Under the pieces are notes generated by a model. The model ran no database searches, was not told the origin of the DNA, and saw nothing but the letters and a program-made list of their open reading frames with translations. A stretch of 64,000 bases of DNA. Origin: Hymenobacter qilianensis. GTDB taxonomy: Bacteria; Bacteroidota; Bacteroidia; Cytophagales; Hymenobacteraceae. The position numbers and the translations under genes are program-made. Every line of letters starts with the position of its first letter. The stretch's first letter is position 1. Below are positions 8,960-18,673 of this stretch, piece by piece. The stretch is from contig NZ_CP060784.1 in assembly GCF_014489555.1 (NCBI RefSeq), positions 1,798,001 through 1,862,000 of the forward strand, read 5' to 3'.

Positions 8960-9742
8960 CTACTCAATGCTGAATGTGATGGGAATTGTATAACGCGTGT
9001 CTATTGGTTGATCGAGCTGATACCCCGGTATCCACGGTCCCATTAGTCGCATTACTCGCAAGGCCTCCGCATCCGCTGTTGGCTCCAAGCCTTTCAGTAT
9101 ACGCAGATCCTCAACCTTCCCAGTTTTCGTTACGACAAAGTTGATGAACACTTTGCCGACGGGCCTTGAGCTGATCGGATACTTCATATTTTCCCGAATA
9201 AATTTTGTCAGTCCTTCTTCTCCACCGTTTTTGTAAACAGGCATTACTTCTGCTACAAAGCCCATTACTAGTTTTATCTCAGGCTTCGGTAGCTCGCCAA
9301 CCGGCGCCAATACTTGCTCTAGATCTGAGGTAAGGGTTATCGGGTTTAGTTGTTCCGATATTTTGAATTTCAAAGTTGAATCTGGGTGGCGGCTACACTG
9401 ATGCGCAGCTTTCTGCACCTGTGCCAGTGCCTCCAGCCTTGTGAGTCCCAACCCACACACCAATACCAGCGCCACAAGAAACCGCCGCAGCTTCGGCCGC
9501 AACTGTATCTTCGGCTGATGCCGCACCACGGGTACCAGTTGCTGCGGCGCGAAACGGCCGCACACCCGGCCATCAGGGGAAGCTGCCCTTGCCTGCTCCA
9601 ACTCAGCTAGTGTGCTGTTGGTAAAATCCTGCACGAGCCGGTTGCAGAGGTCACAATGGTGACCCAGCGCCTGGGGCGTCAGGTGTTGCTCGTCCACCGT
9701 GCAAGGCTGAATCCGGACGTTGAGAATGGGCAGGTTGAGCAT
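8960..9742 (-). CDS. Energy transducer TonB-like protein
   Basis: 260 residues. The N-terminal cytoplasmic part has a cysteine cluster (HHCDLCNRLVQDFT ... RVCGRF) common in Bacteroidota TonB-like proteins. A single membrane segment (FLVALVLVCGLGLTRLEALA) follows at about residues 104-125, then a C-terminal TonB domain with MPVYKNGGEEGLTKFI and VGKVFINFVVTKTGKV. Such proteins transmit proton-motive force to outer-membrane receptors or act in signalling. The ATG at 9742 was chosen because the frame upstream looks non-coding. The KWG-repeat gene ends 85 bases upstream, so the two may form one unit. Confidence 0.8.
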   Translation of the reverse strand: MLNLPILNVRIQPCTVDEQHLTPQALGHHCDLCNRLVQDFTNSTLAELEQARAASPDGRVCGRFAPQQLVPVVRHQPKIQLRPKLRRFLVALVLVCGLGLTRLEALAQVQKAAHQCSRHPDSTLKFKISEQLNPITLTSDLEQVLAPVGELPKPEIKLVMGFVAEVMPVYKNGGEEGLTKFIRENMKYPISSRPVGKVFINFVVTKTGKVEDLRILKGLEPTADAEALRVMRLMGPWIPGYQLDQPIDTRYTIPITFSIE

Positions 9743-9826
9743 TAGAAGGGCCTTACGATGTGAAGACTTGCCTAGTAAGCTATCAGAAAAACTTGAAAAA
9801 GCCCCCCAACCGAGCAACTCACCATT

Positions 9827-10656
9827 TCACTCCTCAAAAAACTCCCGGCCCCGCGTATCGATATAGCCCGTCTGTCCGCCGACGGTGAACACCCGCGCCG
9901 CGCTGCCCACGAAGGGCTGGGCCTCGCGGTACTGAGGCTTCACCAGCAGCTTGCCGTCGGCGGCGAGGTAGCCGAAGCGGCCTGCCTGCTCGATGATGGG
10001 GAAAGCGTAGCCGTTGGCGGGCGTGGCCCGGATGGCGTCGTATTCCAGGGGCAGCACCAGCTTGCCTTTTTGGTTGATGACGCCCCATTTTGCCCCCCGG
10101 CGCACGAACAGCAGGCCGTGGTAGCTGTCCCGGATTTCGTCGTACTCGGCGGGCACTACGGCGTGGCCCACGCTGAAGCGGAAGCCGACTTTGCCGTTGC
10201 GGCGCACCAGGTCGCCCTGCTCCAGAAAGTCGGTTTCGGCTGCATATTCGGTGGAGTCGGGTGGGGCGGTGAGGCGGTTGCCGGCGCGGTCTAGCTGGAA
10301 GGTTTGGCCCTGTAGCTCCACGGTGGCGCGGCCGCGCCGGAAGTTGTCGGCACGGGTGAAGTGCAGGGGCGTGAGGGCGGTGCCATCGGGGGTGATGTAG
10401 CCGAAATTTGCCCCCCGGCGCACCCAGGCAATATCTTCCACGAAAGGGCCGGCATCGTCGTAGCGCAGGGGCAGCACGAGGCGGCGCTGCTGGTCAGAGT
10501 AGCCCCAGAGGCTGCCGCGGCGGAAGGGCACGAGGCGGCTGGGGGCATTTGGGCCAGCGCCGGCCACAGCAAAAGCTGCACAGCTAACAGCAGCAAGCCA
10601 CGCCGCCCTACTTTGCAGGTTGGTAGCAGAAGCCGGGAGAGGAAGTTGTAAGGCAT
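9827..10656 (-). CDS. Secreted WG/KWG-repeat protein, frame interrupted near the N-terminus
   Basis: The mature region is built of WG repeats (WGYSDQQRR, FGYITPDG, VGFRFSVG, WGVINQKGK, FGYLAADGK, TGYIDTRG), about 40 residues each, forming a beta-propeller-like or solenoid fold. The signal peptide beginning MPYNFLSRLLLP and ending WPALAQ lies in another frame. The switch falls at the five-base G/C tract 10541-10545, and restoring one base joins the signal peptide (ALAQMPP) to SRLVPFRRGS. The repaired protein has about 276 residues. It lies upstream of the TonB-like gene on the same strand. Confidence 0.8.
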
Positions 10657-10755
10657 CAGCCCCCTAGAGATAAGTGAGCTACGGCCAGCGTATTTTCTTC
10701 GTATTCTGCCTGCATTGTACCTTGTGTACTCATTCATTCGCCAACACCACTCCTT

Positions 10756-12075
10756 ATGAAATCCATTTACTCAGCCTTGCTGGCAGCAGCGATGCTTACT
10801 GGCCTTGGAACCGTGCCTGCCTCCGCTCAAAATTCCGGCCTAAATGCCCGTATTGCTAAACTAGCCCAGCAGGAGGAAGCGAAAGTCATTGCTTGGCGCC
10901 GCGACTTCCACGAACACCCGGAGCTGGGCAACCAGGAGAAGCGCACGGCCGAGATAGTAGCGGCTCACCTCAAAAAGCTGGGTTTGGAAGTGCAAACCGG
11001 CGTGGCCCGCACCGGCGTAGTGGGAATTCTGAAAGGCGGTAAGCCTGGCCCCGTGGTAGCGCTGCGCGCCGACATGGACGCGCTGCCCGTGACCGAAAAC
11101 AACGAATTAACCTTTCGCTCGAAGGCCACCACCACCTACAATGGCCAGCAGGTGGGCGTGATGCATGCTTGCGGCCACGACTCGCACGTGGCTATGCTCA
11201 TGGGAGCAGCTGAGGTGTTGAGCCAGGTAAAAAAAGATCTGCCCGGCACCGTGAAGTTTATTTTTCAGCCTGCCGAGGAAGGTTCTCTGCCCGGCGAAGA
11301 AGGCGGCGCCAAGCTCATGGTAAAGGAAGGCGTACTCGACAACCCCAAAGTAGACGCCATCTTTGGCGTCCACGTCAATGCCCAGACCGAAGTGGGTACG
11401 CTCAAGTACCGGCCGACCGGCACCATGGCCAGCTCCGACGTCTTCACGATTAAGGTGAAAGGCAAATCGGCCCACGGCGCGTATCCATGGCTGAGCGTAG
11501 ACCCGGTAGTAGCCAGCGCCCAGATTATTATGGGGCTGCAAACCATTATCAGCCGCCAGACGGAGCTGACGGAGGATGCGGCTGTTATTACGGTGGGCAT
11601 GGTGCACGGCGGCGTGCGCAACAACATCATCCCGGAGCAAGTGGAGCTGACGGGCACCATCCGGACGCTGAGCAAGGAGATGCAGCAGAAAATCTGGGCG
11701 GATATTCGTCGCACGGCCACCAACATAGCCGAAAGCGCCGGCGCCACGGCCGAAGTTGACATTGTGAACTATGCCCCCGTGACTTACAACGATCCGCGCC
11801 TCACCGAGCGCATGCTGCCCACGCTGCGCACGGCGGCCGGCGCGGCAGATAAGGTGGTCCTGCAAAAGGCCGTAACCGGCGCCGAAGACTTCGCATATTT
11901 TCAGGAGAAAGTGCCCGGCGTATTCGTGTTTGTTGGTGCCATGAGCAAAGGCACCGATCCGGCCACCACCGCGCCCCACCACACGCCCGGCTTTCGCCTA
12001 GATGAAAGCGGCTTTACCCTGGGAGTCAAGACGCTAACCATGCTGGCCGCTGATTACCTGACGATGAAGAAGTAG
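10756..12075 (+). CDS. M20 family metallo-amidohydrolase, exported
   Basis: 439 residues with a Sec signal peptide ending ASAQ. It is of the M20D/amidohydrolase type (IAA-amino acid hydrolase, N-acyl-amino acid or hippurate hydrolase relatives). Metal-binding and catalytic motifs are present: ALRADMDALPV, MHACGHDSHVAMLM, FIFQPAEE, GAEDFAYF and PHHTPGF. It probably hydrolyses N-acylated amino acids in the periplasm; the exact substrate cannot be read from the sequence. It is followed by a palindromic repeat before the next plus-strand gene. Confidence 0.88.
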   Translation: MKSIYSALLAAAMLTGLGTVPASAQNSGLNARIAKLAQQEEAKVIAWRRDFHEHPELGNQEKRTAEIVAAHLKKLGLEVQTGVARTGVVGILKGGKPGPVVALRADMDALPVTENNELTFRSKATTTYNGQQVGVMHACGHDSHVAMLMGAAEVLSQVKKDLPGTVKFIFQPAEEGSLPGEEGGAKLMVKEGVLDNPKVDAIFGVHVNAQTEVGTLKYRPTGTMASSDVFTIKVKGKSAHGAYPWLSVDPVVASAQIIMGLQTIISRQTELTEDAAVITVGMVHGGVRNNIIPEQVELTGTIRTLSKEMQQKIWADIRRTATNIAESAGATAEVDIVNYAPVTYNDPRLTERMLPTLRTAAGAADKVVLQKAVTGAEDFAYFQEKVPGVFVFVGAMSKGTDPATTAPHHTPGFRLDESGFTLGVKTLTMLAADYLTMKK

Positions 12076-12097
12076 ATGACTTTTCAGAAATAAACAC

Positions 12098-12220
12098 CAT
12101 CCCAATCGTCTGTCATGCAGAGCGCAAGCGAAGCATCTCGCGTGCTGACGAGAGGTTAGTAATCAGACGACCGCGAGCGAGATGCTTCGCTGCCGCTCTG
12201 CATGACAGACGATTGGGATG
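12098..12220. repeat. REP-like palindromic repeat A, copy 1
   Basis: A long inverted repeat: an outer arm CATCCCAATCGTCTGTCATG pairs with its complement at the far end. Inside is the dispersed core GTCATGCAGAGC ... GAAGCATCTCGCGTGCTGA ... GCGAGATGCTTCGC ... GCTCTGCATGAC. The core recurs at 43570 and 60039, each time intergenic with a different central loop. Confidence 0.85.
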
Positions 12221-12261
12221 AGGTTCAATTGGCATGAAATCCAAACAAAAGAAATAGCACA

Positions 12262-13134
12262 GTGAATATCGCTTTAGTAACCTACGAGCCCGTAGGCAAA
12301 TACACAGGTGCAGGCGTGGAGCAGGAGGATGCTTTGCTCACCAATCAATTGAAAAGCTGCGGCCACCGCGTGACGGCCGAAATCTGGAGTGACCCGGCCG
12401 TGGACTGGCGCAGCTATGAGGTAGTCGTGCTGAAGTCGCCCTGGGACTATTTTGATCGCATAACCGAGTTTTACGCGTGGCTTGACACCTTGGAGCGCCT
12501 GGCGGTGCGCGTGCTCAATCCGGTGGCTACGGTGCGCTGGAATTCGGATAAAAAGTATCTGCTGGACATGCAGGCGGCCGGCGTGCGTATTGTGCCCACG
12601 CACTGGTTGCCGCGCGGCTCGCGCTTCGTGCCCGAGACGTTATTTGCAGAGCTGCAAACGGAGCAGCTAATTGTGAAGCCCGCAGTAAGTGGCGGCGCCA
12701 AAAATACGTTTTCACTGCGGCCCGTCGAAGCTGCTACCCGCACTTCGGAGCTGGATACGCTGTTGGCCGAAGAGGATTTTCTGGCTCAACCTTTCCTTAC
12801 CCAGATTCAAACCGAAGGCGAATGGTCCTTCATTTATCTGGGGGGCAAATTCAGTCATTGCGTGCTCAAAACGCCTAAGCTGGGCGACTTCCGGGTGCAG
12901 CACTACTTGGGCGGAGGCGTAGAGCTACGCCCAGCGCCGGCCCATCTGCTCCGCACCGCCGACGATATTGTGGCTCGATTTGCCCAGGGCTGCCTCTATG
13001 CCCGCGTGGATGGGGTAGAGGTAGAGGGCGACTTTCTGCTCATGGAATTGGAGTTGATCGAACCCTTCTTATACCTGGACGCCGACAAAAAAGCCCCCCA
13101 GCGCTACGAAGAAGCCTTGCGCTCGCTTATATAG
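12262..13134 (+). CDS. ATP-grasp domain protein
   Basis: 290 residues starting at a GTG. It has a RimK/glutathione-synthetase-like arrangement: an N-terminal pre-ATP-grasp domain (VVVLKSPWDYF), the ATP-grasp lysine region QLIVKPAVSGGAKNTF (about residues 133-148), and the metal-binding end DFLLMELELIEPFLYL. Such enzymes join a carboxylate to an amine through an acyl-phosphate. It matches a widespread group of uncharacterised single-domain ATP-grasp proteins. The substrate cannot be inferred. A perfect hairpin terminator follows. Confidence 0.78.
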   Translation: MNIALVTYEPVGKYTGAGVEQEDALLTNQLKSCGHRVTAEIWSDPAVDWRSYEVVVLKSPWDYFDRITEFYAWLDTLERLAVRVLNPVATVRWNSDKKYLLDMQAAGVRIVPTHWLPRGSRFVPETLFAELQTEQLIVKPAVSGGAKNTFSLRPVEAATRTSELDTLLAEEDFLAQPFLTQIQTEGEWSFIYLGGKFSHCVLKTPKLGDFRVQHYLGGGVELRPAPAHLLRTADDIVARFAQGCLYARVDGVEVEGDFLLMELELIEPFLYLDADKKAPQRYEEALRSLI

Positions 13135-13156
13135 CTGAGAGGCTTCTAAAAGAAGT

Positions 13157-13210
13157 AACAGGAACGGCCGGGTTGGTAGTTATGCAGCTATCAACCCGGC
13201 CGTTCCTGTT
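13157..13210. terminator. Bidirectional intrinsic terminator
   Basis: AACAGGAACGGCCGGGTTG pairs with CAACCCGGCCGTTCCTGTT around a short loop. It lies between the convergent ATP-grasp (+) and SDR (-) genes. Confidence 0.85.
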
Positions 13211-13222
13211 ATAAAACCGGTT

Positions 13223-14020
13223 TCAAAAGCTAAATCCATTCACTGCAAAGCCACCATCTACGCTCAGGCATTGTCCGGTGACATAGCTGGCGGCGGGCAA
13301 GCACAGAAACGCCACGGCGGCCCCCACTTCTTCCGGATCGCCGATGCGCTTCATGGGAGTGCGGGACAATACCTGCTGCAGAAATTCGTCGTCGCTGAGT
13401 ACCCCGGCCACTAGCGGCGTGCGGATGTACCACGGGGCAATGGCATTCACGCGAATCCCATCGGCGGCCCATTCTACCGCCAGGTTGCGGGTAAGCTGGA
13501 GAATGGCCGCCTTCGTCATGCCATAGATAGAGCCGGTGCGCACATGCATCAATCCCGCCACTGATGAAACATTTACAATGCTGGCCTTGCCGGCGGCTTG
13601 CAGTAGAGAAAAAGCCCCTTGACACATCCCAAACACAGATTCGAGGTTGGTAGCCATAATGTGCTGGTATTCTTCGGGCGTGTACTCGGCCGTGCGCTTG
13701 CGGATGTTGGTGCCCACATTATTGACCAGAATATGCAGCTGGGGCCACCGCTGCCCCACTTCGGCCAGAAGCGCCGCCCGCGCGGCCGCTGTGCTTACGT
13801 CGGCTGCTATAGCGTGCGCGTCGAGGCCACGTGACTGCCATTCAGCTACTTGCGTGTTCAAATCGTCGGGGTTGCGGGCTACGGCTACCACCGTAGCGCC
13901 AAAGCTCAGCAGCTCTTCGGCCGCCGCCGCGCCGATGCCTTTGGAGGCACCCGTAACAAGAGCAACCTGGCCCGTTAAGCGCCAGCGGTTATTGAAAGTT
14001 GAAGGATTGGGAGTAGACAT
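13223..14020 (-). CDS. SDR family oxidoreductase (tropinone reductase-like)
   Basis: About 265 residues, classical short-chain dehydrogenase. The cofactor motif [14 protein letters not shown] is near residue 24, NNVG near 103, the catalytic Ser in VNVSSVAG and the YGMTK (YxxxK) motif follow, and the C-terminal [16 protein letters not shown] closes the fold. It resembles tropinone reductase-like or glucose-dehydrogenase-like SDRs; the substrate is unknown. The ATG at 14020 is preferred: an in-frame ATG 42 codons upstream would add a region without SDR character. Confidence 0.85.
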   Translation of the reverse strand: MSTPNPSTFNNRWRLTGQVALVTGASKGIGAAAAEELLSFGATVVAVARNPDDLNTQVAEWQSRGLDAHAIAADVSTAAARAALLAEVGQRWPQLHILVNNVGTNIRKRTAEYTPEEYQHIMATNLESVFGMCQGAFSLLQAAGKASIVNVSSVAGLMHVRTGSIYGMTKAAILQLTRNLAVEWAADGIRVNAIAPWYIRTPLVAGVLSDDEFLQQVLSRTPMKRIGDPEEVGAAVAFLCLPAASYVTGQCLSVDGGFAVNGFSF

Positions 14021-14290
14021 TTTGATTATAGCAGGATTGTAGGAGAGAAACTGAATGGACCAGAAGTCACAAATGAGCGATTCTTTAGGCTGCATGCAAG
14101 CAGCAACAGTGGTCAGATGGTGGCAGAAGAGACTTTTTAGTTGCAAAAATCACTTTTCATTCTCTATATAGCCACGTCACATTTCGGGGGTTGTTGGGTG
14201 GTAAAGGAGTGGGCAAAATCGTAATTTGAGGCATAAGCCGATTGCAGTCGGCTGTACTCCGTTCCTTTTCCATCACCAAACTCCTTTTAA

Positions 14291-16759
14291 ATGGTTAATA
14301 AATACTCTATTGCCGCTCTGCTATTGCTGGGGGGCATTTCTTCCGCTTACGCACAAGGTCAGGATTTGACTCGCGTGAAGCACAAGGAAGTAGGCGAAAA
14401 AGGCATGCCTACGCTTATCCAGTTTCGGCTGGAAGGTAAATCGTACCAGATGAGCGAAGCCCGTAAGGCGCTGGCCGAACAGCTAGAATTGACGGCCGAC
14501 GACCAGTTTCAGAGCGCCAAAATCGAAACGGACCCAATGGGTTTCGTGCACGAAAAGTTCGAGCAGTACTACAAGGGTATCAGAGTTGAGCATGCCGCGT
14601 ACACCGTACACGCCCGCCAGGGCACGGTGGAAAGCATGAGCGGCAGCTTTGAGCGCGTGCAGAATGTGAAGACAGCACCTGCGTTGAATGAGCAAGCCGC
14701 CTTACAGCGGGCGCTCCGCTTTGTGGGGGGCAAAAAGTATATGTGGGAAGATGCCGGTGAAGAGGCTACCCTAAAAGAGCACGAAAACAACCCGCGCGCC
14801 AGCTACAAGCCGGAGGGCGAATTGGTTATTGTAACTAACACCCAAGCTGAGCCGGGAAGTCCGGAGTTTGGGCAGCCTACGCTGGCCTGGAAGTTCAATA
14901 TCTATTCCCAGCAGCCCGTAAGTCGGGCCTACATTTATGTAGATGCCGAAACGGGCGACATTGTAGCGAAGGATGCTATTATCAAGCACGCGGCAGCCAC
15001 TGGTACTTTTGCCACCCGCTACAGCGGCACCAAAACTGGCGCTACGGAAAGCATCAACGGCAGCTACCGCCTGCGCGAGCTAACCCGCGGCTCCGGCATC
15101 GAAACGTATAACTGCCGGAAGGGAAACAGCTATACCACCGCCGTCGACTTCACGGATTTAGACAATAGCTGGACGGAGTACGCCAACGCCAACCTCGACA
15201 ACGCGGCACTCGATGCGCACTATGGCGCCCAAAGCACCTACGACTACTTCAAGAACATTCACGCCCGAAACAGCTACAACAATGCGGGCGCCAAAATCAA
15301 GAGCTACGTTCACTTCGACGACACCCCCGGCGACGGCAAAGGCTATGAGAATGCCTACTGGAATGGCTCGGTAATGACCTATGGCGACGGCTACACTCGC
15401 TTCGACCCATTGACCTCGCTCGACGTTGCGGCCCACGAAATCGGCCACGCTATATGCTCCAGCACTGCTAATCTCACGTATTCGTACGAGTCGGGTGCGC
15501 TGAACGAGGGCTTCTCCGACATCTGGGGAGCGGCCGTGGAGTATTACAAAGACCCTAATAAAGCCACTTGGCTCATCGGGGAGGATATCGACAAAGTGCG
15601 GCCTTCACTGCGCTCGATGAGTAACCCCAACGCCGAAAGTCAGCCCGACACTTATAAAGGCACTTATTGGTACGCCGGCAGCGGCGACAACGGCGGCGTA
15701 CACACCAATAGCGGCGTGCTTAACCACTGGTTTTATCGGTTGGTCGTGGGCGGCAGCGGCACCAATGACATAGGCAGCAGCTTCAGCGTAACGGGTATCG
15801 GTATTGATGCGGCGGCCAAAATCGCGTATCGTACGGAGAGCGTATACCTCACGGCATCAAGCAACTACGCAGCGGCTCGTACCTATTCTATTCAGTCGGC
15901 TACTGACTTGTATGGAGCAGGCTCGGCCCAGGTAATTGCGACCACCAATGCTTGGTATGCGGTGGGTGTAGGCGCTGCGTACAGCGGCGGCACTACTCCG
16001 CCCCCAACCACCGGCGTAACGTATTGCGCTTCTAATGGCACAAACAACGCATACGAGTGGATTGATTTGGTCAACTTGGGTACCATCAACCGTACTTCCG
16101 CCAAAGAAACCGGTGGATATTACAATGGCACGGCCCTAAGCACCAGCGTAGCAGCGGGCTCTTCGCAAACCATCCGCTTTAGCGCAGGTTTCGCTTCTAC
16201 GGCGTACACCGAATACTGGAAAGTGTATATCGACTGGAACAAGGACGGTGACTTTATAGATGCCGGTGAAACAGTAGTGAGTGGTACTTCCGCCAGCGCG
16301 GCTACCCTCAGCGCCACTTTCACGGTGCCCACCACGGCCCGTAGCGGCAGCACCCGCATGCGGGTTTCGCTGAGCGACGCGGCTCAAACTAGCTGCAGCA
16401 GCTTTACATATGGCGAAGTAGAAGACTACACCATCAACGTGACGGGCGGCGCCGCCCTCACCAGCAACGTAGTAGCCAGCAGCAATGTAAGCAGCAGCGC
16501 CACGCTCGGCAGCGACAATCTGGTAGGCACTGAAGTCGGTATCTATCCGAATCCGGCTACCGATGTGCTGCGCGTGACCTTGCCAAATAACGCCTCAGCC
16601 GTATCGGTGCAGGTGGCAGATATGCAGGGCCGGAGCATCAAGGGCACTCAACTTACCAGCAACGGCGAGCTGAACGTGACGCATCTAGCCAAAGGCATGT
16701 ACATGCTCAGCGTCAGCGACGGGCAGAAAACCTTCCGCCAGCGTTTTGTGAAGCAATAA
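14291..16759 (+). CDS. Secreted M4 thermolysin-like metalloprotease with GEVED and T9SS sorting domains
   Basis: An 822-residue zinc endopeptidase. In order: signal peptide (about 1-21), FTP/PepSY propeptide (about 30-235), M4 catalytic domain with zinc motif VAAHEIGHA (near 384) and third ligand GALNEGFSD (near 404), the M4 C-terminal domain to about 565, a GEVED-type beta domain (YWKVYIDWNKDGDFIDAGE ... YGEVEDYTINV), and a type IX secretion sorting domain beginning GIYPNPATDVLRV and ending RQRFVKQ. It is therefore expected to cross the outer membrane through T9SS and act outside the cell. A strong terminator follows. Confidence 0.93.
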   Translation: MVNKYSIAALLLLGGISSAYAQGQDLTRVKHKEVGEKGMPTLIQFRLEGKSYQMSEARKALAEQLELTADDQFQSAKIETDPMGFVHEKFEQYYKGIRVEHAAYTVHARQGTVESMSGSFERVQNVKTAPALNEQAALQRALRFVGGKKYMWEDAGEEATLKEHENNPRASYKPEGELVIVTNTQAEPGSPEFGQPTLAWKFNIYSQQPVSRAYIYVDAETGDIVAKDAIIKHAAATGTFATRYSGTKTGATESINGSYRLRELTRGSGIETYNCRKGNSYTTAVDFTDLDNSWTEYANANLDNAALDAHYGAQSTYDYFKNIHARNSYNNAGAKIKSYVHFDDTPGDGKGYENAYWNGSVMTYGDGYTRFDPLTSLDVAAHEIGHAICSSTANLTYSYESGALNEGFSDIWGAAVEYYKDPNKATWLIGEDIDKVRPSLRSMSNPNAESQPDTYKGTYWYAGSGDNGGVHTNSGVLNHWFYRLVVGGSGTNDIGSSFSVTGIGIDAAAKIAYRTESVYLTASSNYAAARTYSIQSATDLYGAGSAQVIATTNAWYAVGVGAAYSGGTTPPPTTGVTYCASNGTNNAYEWIDLVNLGTINRTSAKETGGYYNGTALSTSVAAGSSQTIRFSAGFASTAYTEYWKVYIDWNKDGDFIDAGETVVSGTSASAATLSATFTVPTTARSGSTRMRVSLSDAAQTSCSSFTYGEVEDYTINVTGGAALTSNVVASSNVSSSATLGSDNLVGTEVGIYPNPATDVLRVTLPNNASAVSVQVADMQGRSIKGTQLTSNGELNVTHLAKGMYMLSVSDGQKTFRQRFVKQ

Positions 16760-16774
16760 GCTTTGGAACAGGGC

Positions 16775-16842
16775 AAAAAGCCCCCAGAACTACAAAAGGC
16801 CCGTCGCACGACGGGCCTTTTGTAGTTCTGGGGGCTTTTTTT
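16775..16842. terminator. Bidirectional terminator, long stem with CTGGGGGC arms
   Basis: The stem AAAAAGCCCCCAGAACTACA / TGTAGTTCTGGGGGCTTTTT extends inward through AAGGCCCGTCG / CGACGGGCCTT. It separates the thermolysin gene from the convergent outer-membrane protein gene. Confidence 0.9.
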
Positions 16843-16850
16843 AGGCTATC

Positions 16851-17582
16851 CTACTTAATGGAGTACTCAATCTTCAGCTCCACGGTGCCGTAGCCATCAT
16901 TCTTTTTGGTGTTGCCGCGCAGGCTGACATCATCCAGGTTGTCGGTGCTGGTGAAGTTGTAAACGGCCTCGGCAGTAGCGCTGAAGTCGCGGGAAAGGCG
17001 GAACGTAAGGCCGACGCCCACGGGCGCAATCACGGCTATGTTGGGGTAGCCGGTGCTTTCGGGGGCCAGATACACCTGGTTGTTTACGGGGCGGCCGCTG
17101 CCAATGTAGGTCTTCGGATTATACATCGCCAGCCCTAAACCGGCTTTCACATACGGCTTAATAATGGCCGCCGGGCCACGGGGAGCGGCAAACTGCGACT
17201 CGTCGCCTAACAGCTCGTAGCGCAGAAAAGTGGTCAGCGCCCCGTTGCGGCCCCGGAAAGCCAGATTACGCTCGGGCAGCTGGTCGGTGGCTCCAATCTG
17301 AAAGTACGACACCTCGCCCCCGACTTGCAGGCGCGGACGCAGCAGATACAGGCCGCCCAAGCTGATGCTCGGCCCCGGCAGGTTTTGCGACCATTTACCT
17401 AGGTCGCCGGTGTAGAGGGCCACGCCTCCGCCCACCGTCACACGGAATGGACCACGATAATAAGGACGAGCTTGGTTGCTAAAATAGCGCTGGCGTTGGC
17501 CGGGCCCCTGAGCAGCGGCGGTGTAAGAAGAAGCTAAAGACCAGAACAGCAAAGAGCTGAGTAGAAGCAAACGAAGTTTCAC
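16851..17582 (-). CDS. Outer-membrane beta-barrel protein
   Basis: About 243 residues with a signal peptide (KLRLLLLSSLLFW ... AAAQ). The mature chain shows alternating amphipathic beta strands separated by Gly/Pro turns, for example FRVTVGGGVALYTGDLG and LKIEYSIK with an aromatic/basic C-terminus. This is typical of OmpA/OmpW-like eight-stranded barrels. A GTG at 17580-17582 starts the signal peptide well; a TTG two codons upstream is possible. Function beyond membrane insertion is not evident. Confidence 0.75.
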   Translation of the reverse strand: MKLRLLLLSSLLFWSLASSYTAAAQGPGQRQRYFSNQARPYYRGPFRVTVGGGVALYTGDLGKWSQNLPGPSISLGGLYLLRPRLQVGGEVSYFQIGATDQLPERNLAFRGRNGALTTFLRYELLGDESQFAAPRGPAAIIKPYVKAGLGLAMYNPKTYIGSGRPVNNQVYLAPESTGYPNIAVIAPVGVGLTFRLSRDFSATAEAVYNFTSTDNLDDVSLRGNTKKNDGYGTVELKIEYSIK

Positions 17583-17661
17583 AGGCAAAGACTTAGTTGA
17601 AAGTAGCCGCCACTTACGCGGTTAACTACCAGTTCGTTGCCTAACGTCGTTTGCCCCTGCT

Positions 17662-18384
17662 TTATTTGAACTTGCCTGTGGGGTCGGGTTGCTTGGCCAA
17701 CAGCTCGCCAATAAAGCCGAAGTCGAAGCTGGCCATATTTAGGCTCTGGCCCTTGTGAACCGCCTCCCAGGCCTTGGTATAGTCTTCCTGGAAATAATAG
17801 CCCCGCGCCATCTGCTGCCACGCCACCCCATTGTTTGGGTCAGCAGTGATGGCTTTTTGCAGGAATTCCATGCCAGTATTCAGGTCTTTTTTCTTTTTGG
17901 ATTGCTCATAGCGAATCAGGTAGCTGGCGCCTAAGTCGCTGAGCGTGTTACCATCGGTGGGGTTAATTGCCAAGGCTTGTGTGAGCAGCTTAATCGACTC
18001 ATCGGGCGTTGGGTTGCGGCTGGCCACCACGCCCAAACCGCGGTAGGCATCGGCGTTTTTCTGATCGAGCAGCCACGCCAGGTTGAAGCGGTACATAGCC
18101 GTGTCAGGCTGGTTTTCGCTTAAGTACTCATAGCCTTTGGTGGAGAAAAACTTGCTGGCCTCGGCGCGCGAAGGGAAGTTGCGGTCGATATCAGCCAGGA
18201 AATTCGGCCCGACTACCTGCTCGGCCTGGGCCGTGGTGATGCCACCAAACAACGGCAGCAGGCGGTTAGCCTTGCTAATGGAAGCCGTGGCGGCCGAAGC
18301 TTTTTCCTTTTTGTTTTTGCGCTGTGCCAAAGTAGGCGTGGCACCAAAAGCCAGCAGCGCCGCCAGCACCAGAATATTTTTCAT
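17662..18384 (-). CDS. Secreted TPR-repeat protein
   Basis: 240 residues with a signal peptide (MKNILVLAALLAFGATPTLAQ). The mature part carries about four tetratricopeptide units, for example AMYRFNLAWLLDQKNADAYRG, SIKLLTQALAINPTDGNTL, GMEFLQKAITADPNNGVAW and AWEAVHKGQSLNMASFDFG. It is probably a periplasmic scaffold. It lies upstream of and co-oriented with the beta-barrel gene (80 bases apart), so both may share a transcript. Confidence 0.8.
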   Translation of the reverse strand: MKNILVLAALLAFGATPTLAQRKNKKEKASAATASISKANRLLPLFGGITTAQAEQVVGPNFLADIDRNFPSRAEASKFFSTKGYEYLSENQPDTAMYRFNLAWLLDQKNADAYRGLGVVASRNPTPDESIKLLTQALAINPTDGNTLSDLGASYLIRYEQSKKKKDLNTGMEFLQKAITADPNNGVAWQQMARGYYFQEDYTKAWEAVHKGQSLNMASFDFGFIGELLAKQPDPTGKFK

Positions 18385-18673
18385 GCAACAGGGTAGATAG
18401 AGAAACGCTTAAAATTGCCCCCCAGCATCAAGCTGCCAGTTGAGCTTTCGTACAAATATAACGCCCTCAGCCCAAGGATAGTCTATGCATGCTGAGGTTG
18501 CTGACGGGAGATGCAAACTGAGGTTAGTACACGTTGGTAGAGCTATGATACTGTCTGGGGGCTTTTTTGAAGGCCCGACACACGCCGACAAACCAGTTGG
18601 CAGCTCCACGAGTATATGCGGGCTGATCAGCAAGTATTCTGCTACAGAAGTGCCCGCTACATATTCCCTTCCG

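Noticed and set aside
11107..11982. A 291-codon open frame opposite the M20 amidohydrolase gene
   Set aside because: It is antisense to a well-supported enzyme with clear catalytic motifs. The translation is His/Gly/Arg-rich low-quality sequence typical of GC-rich shadow frames.
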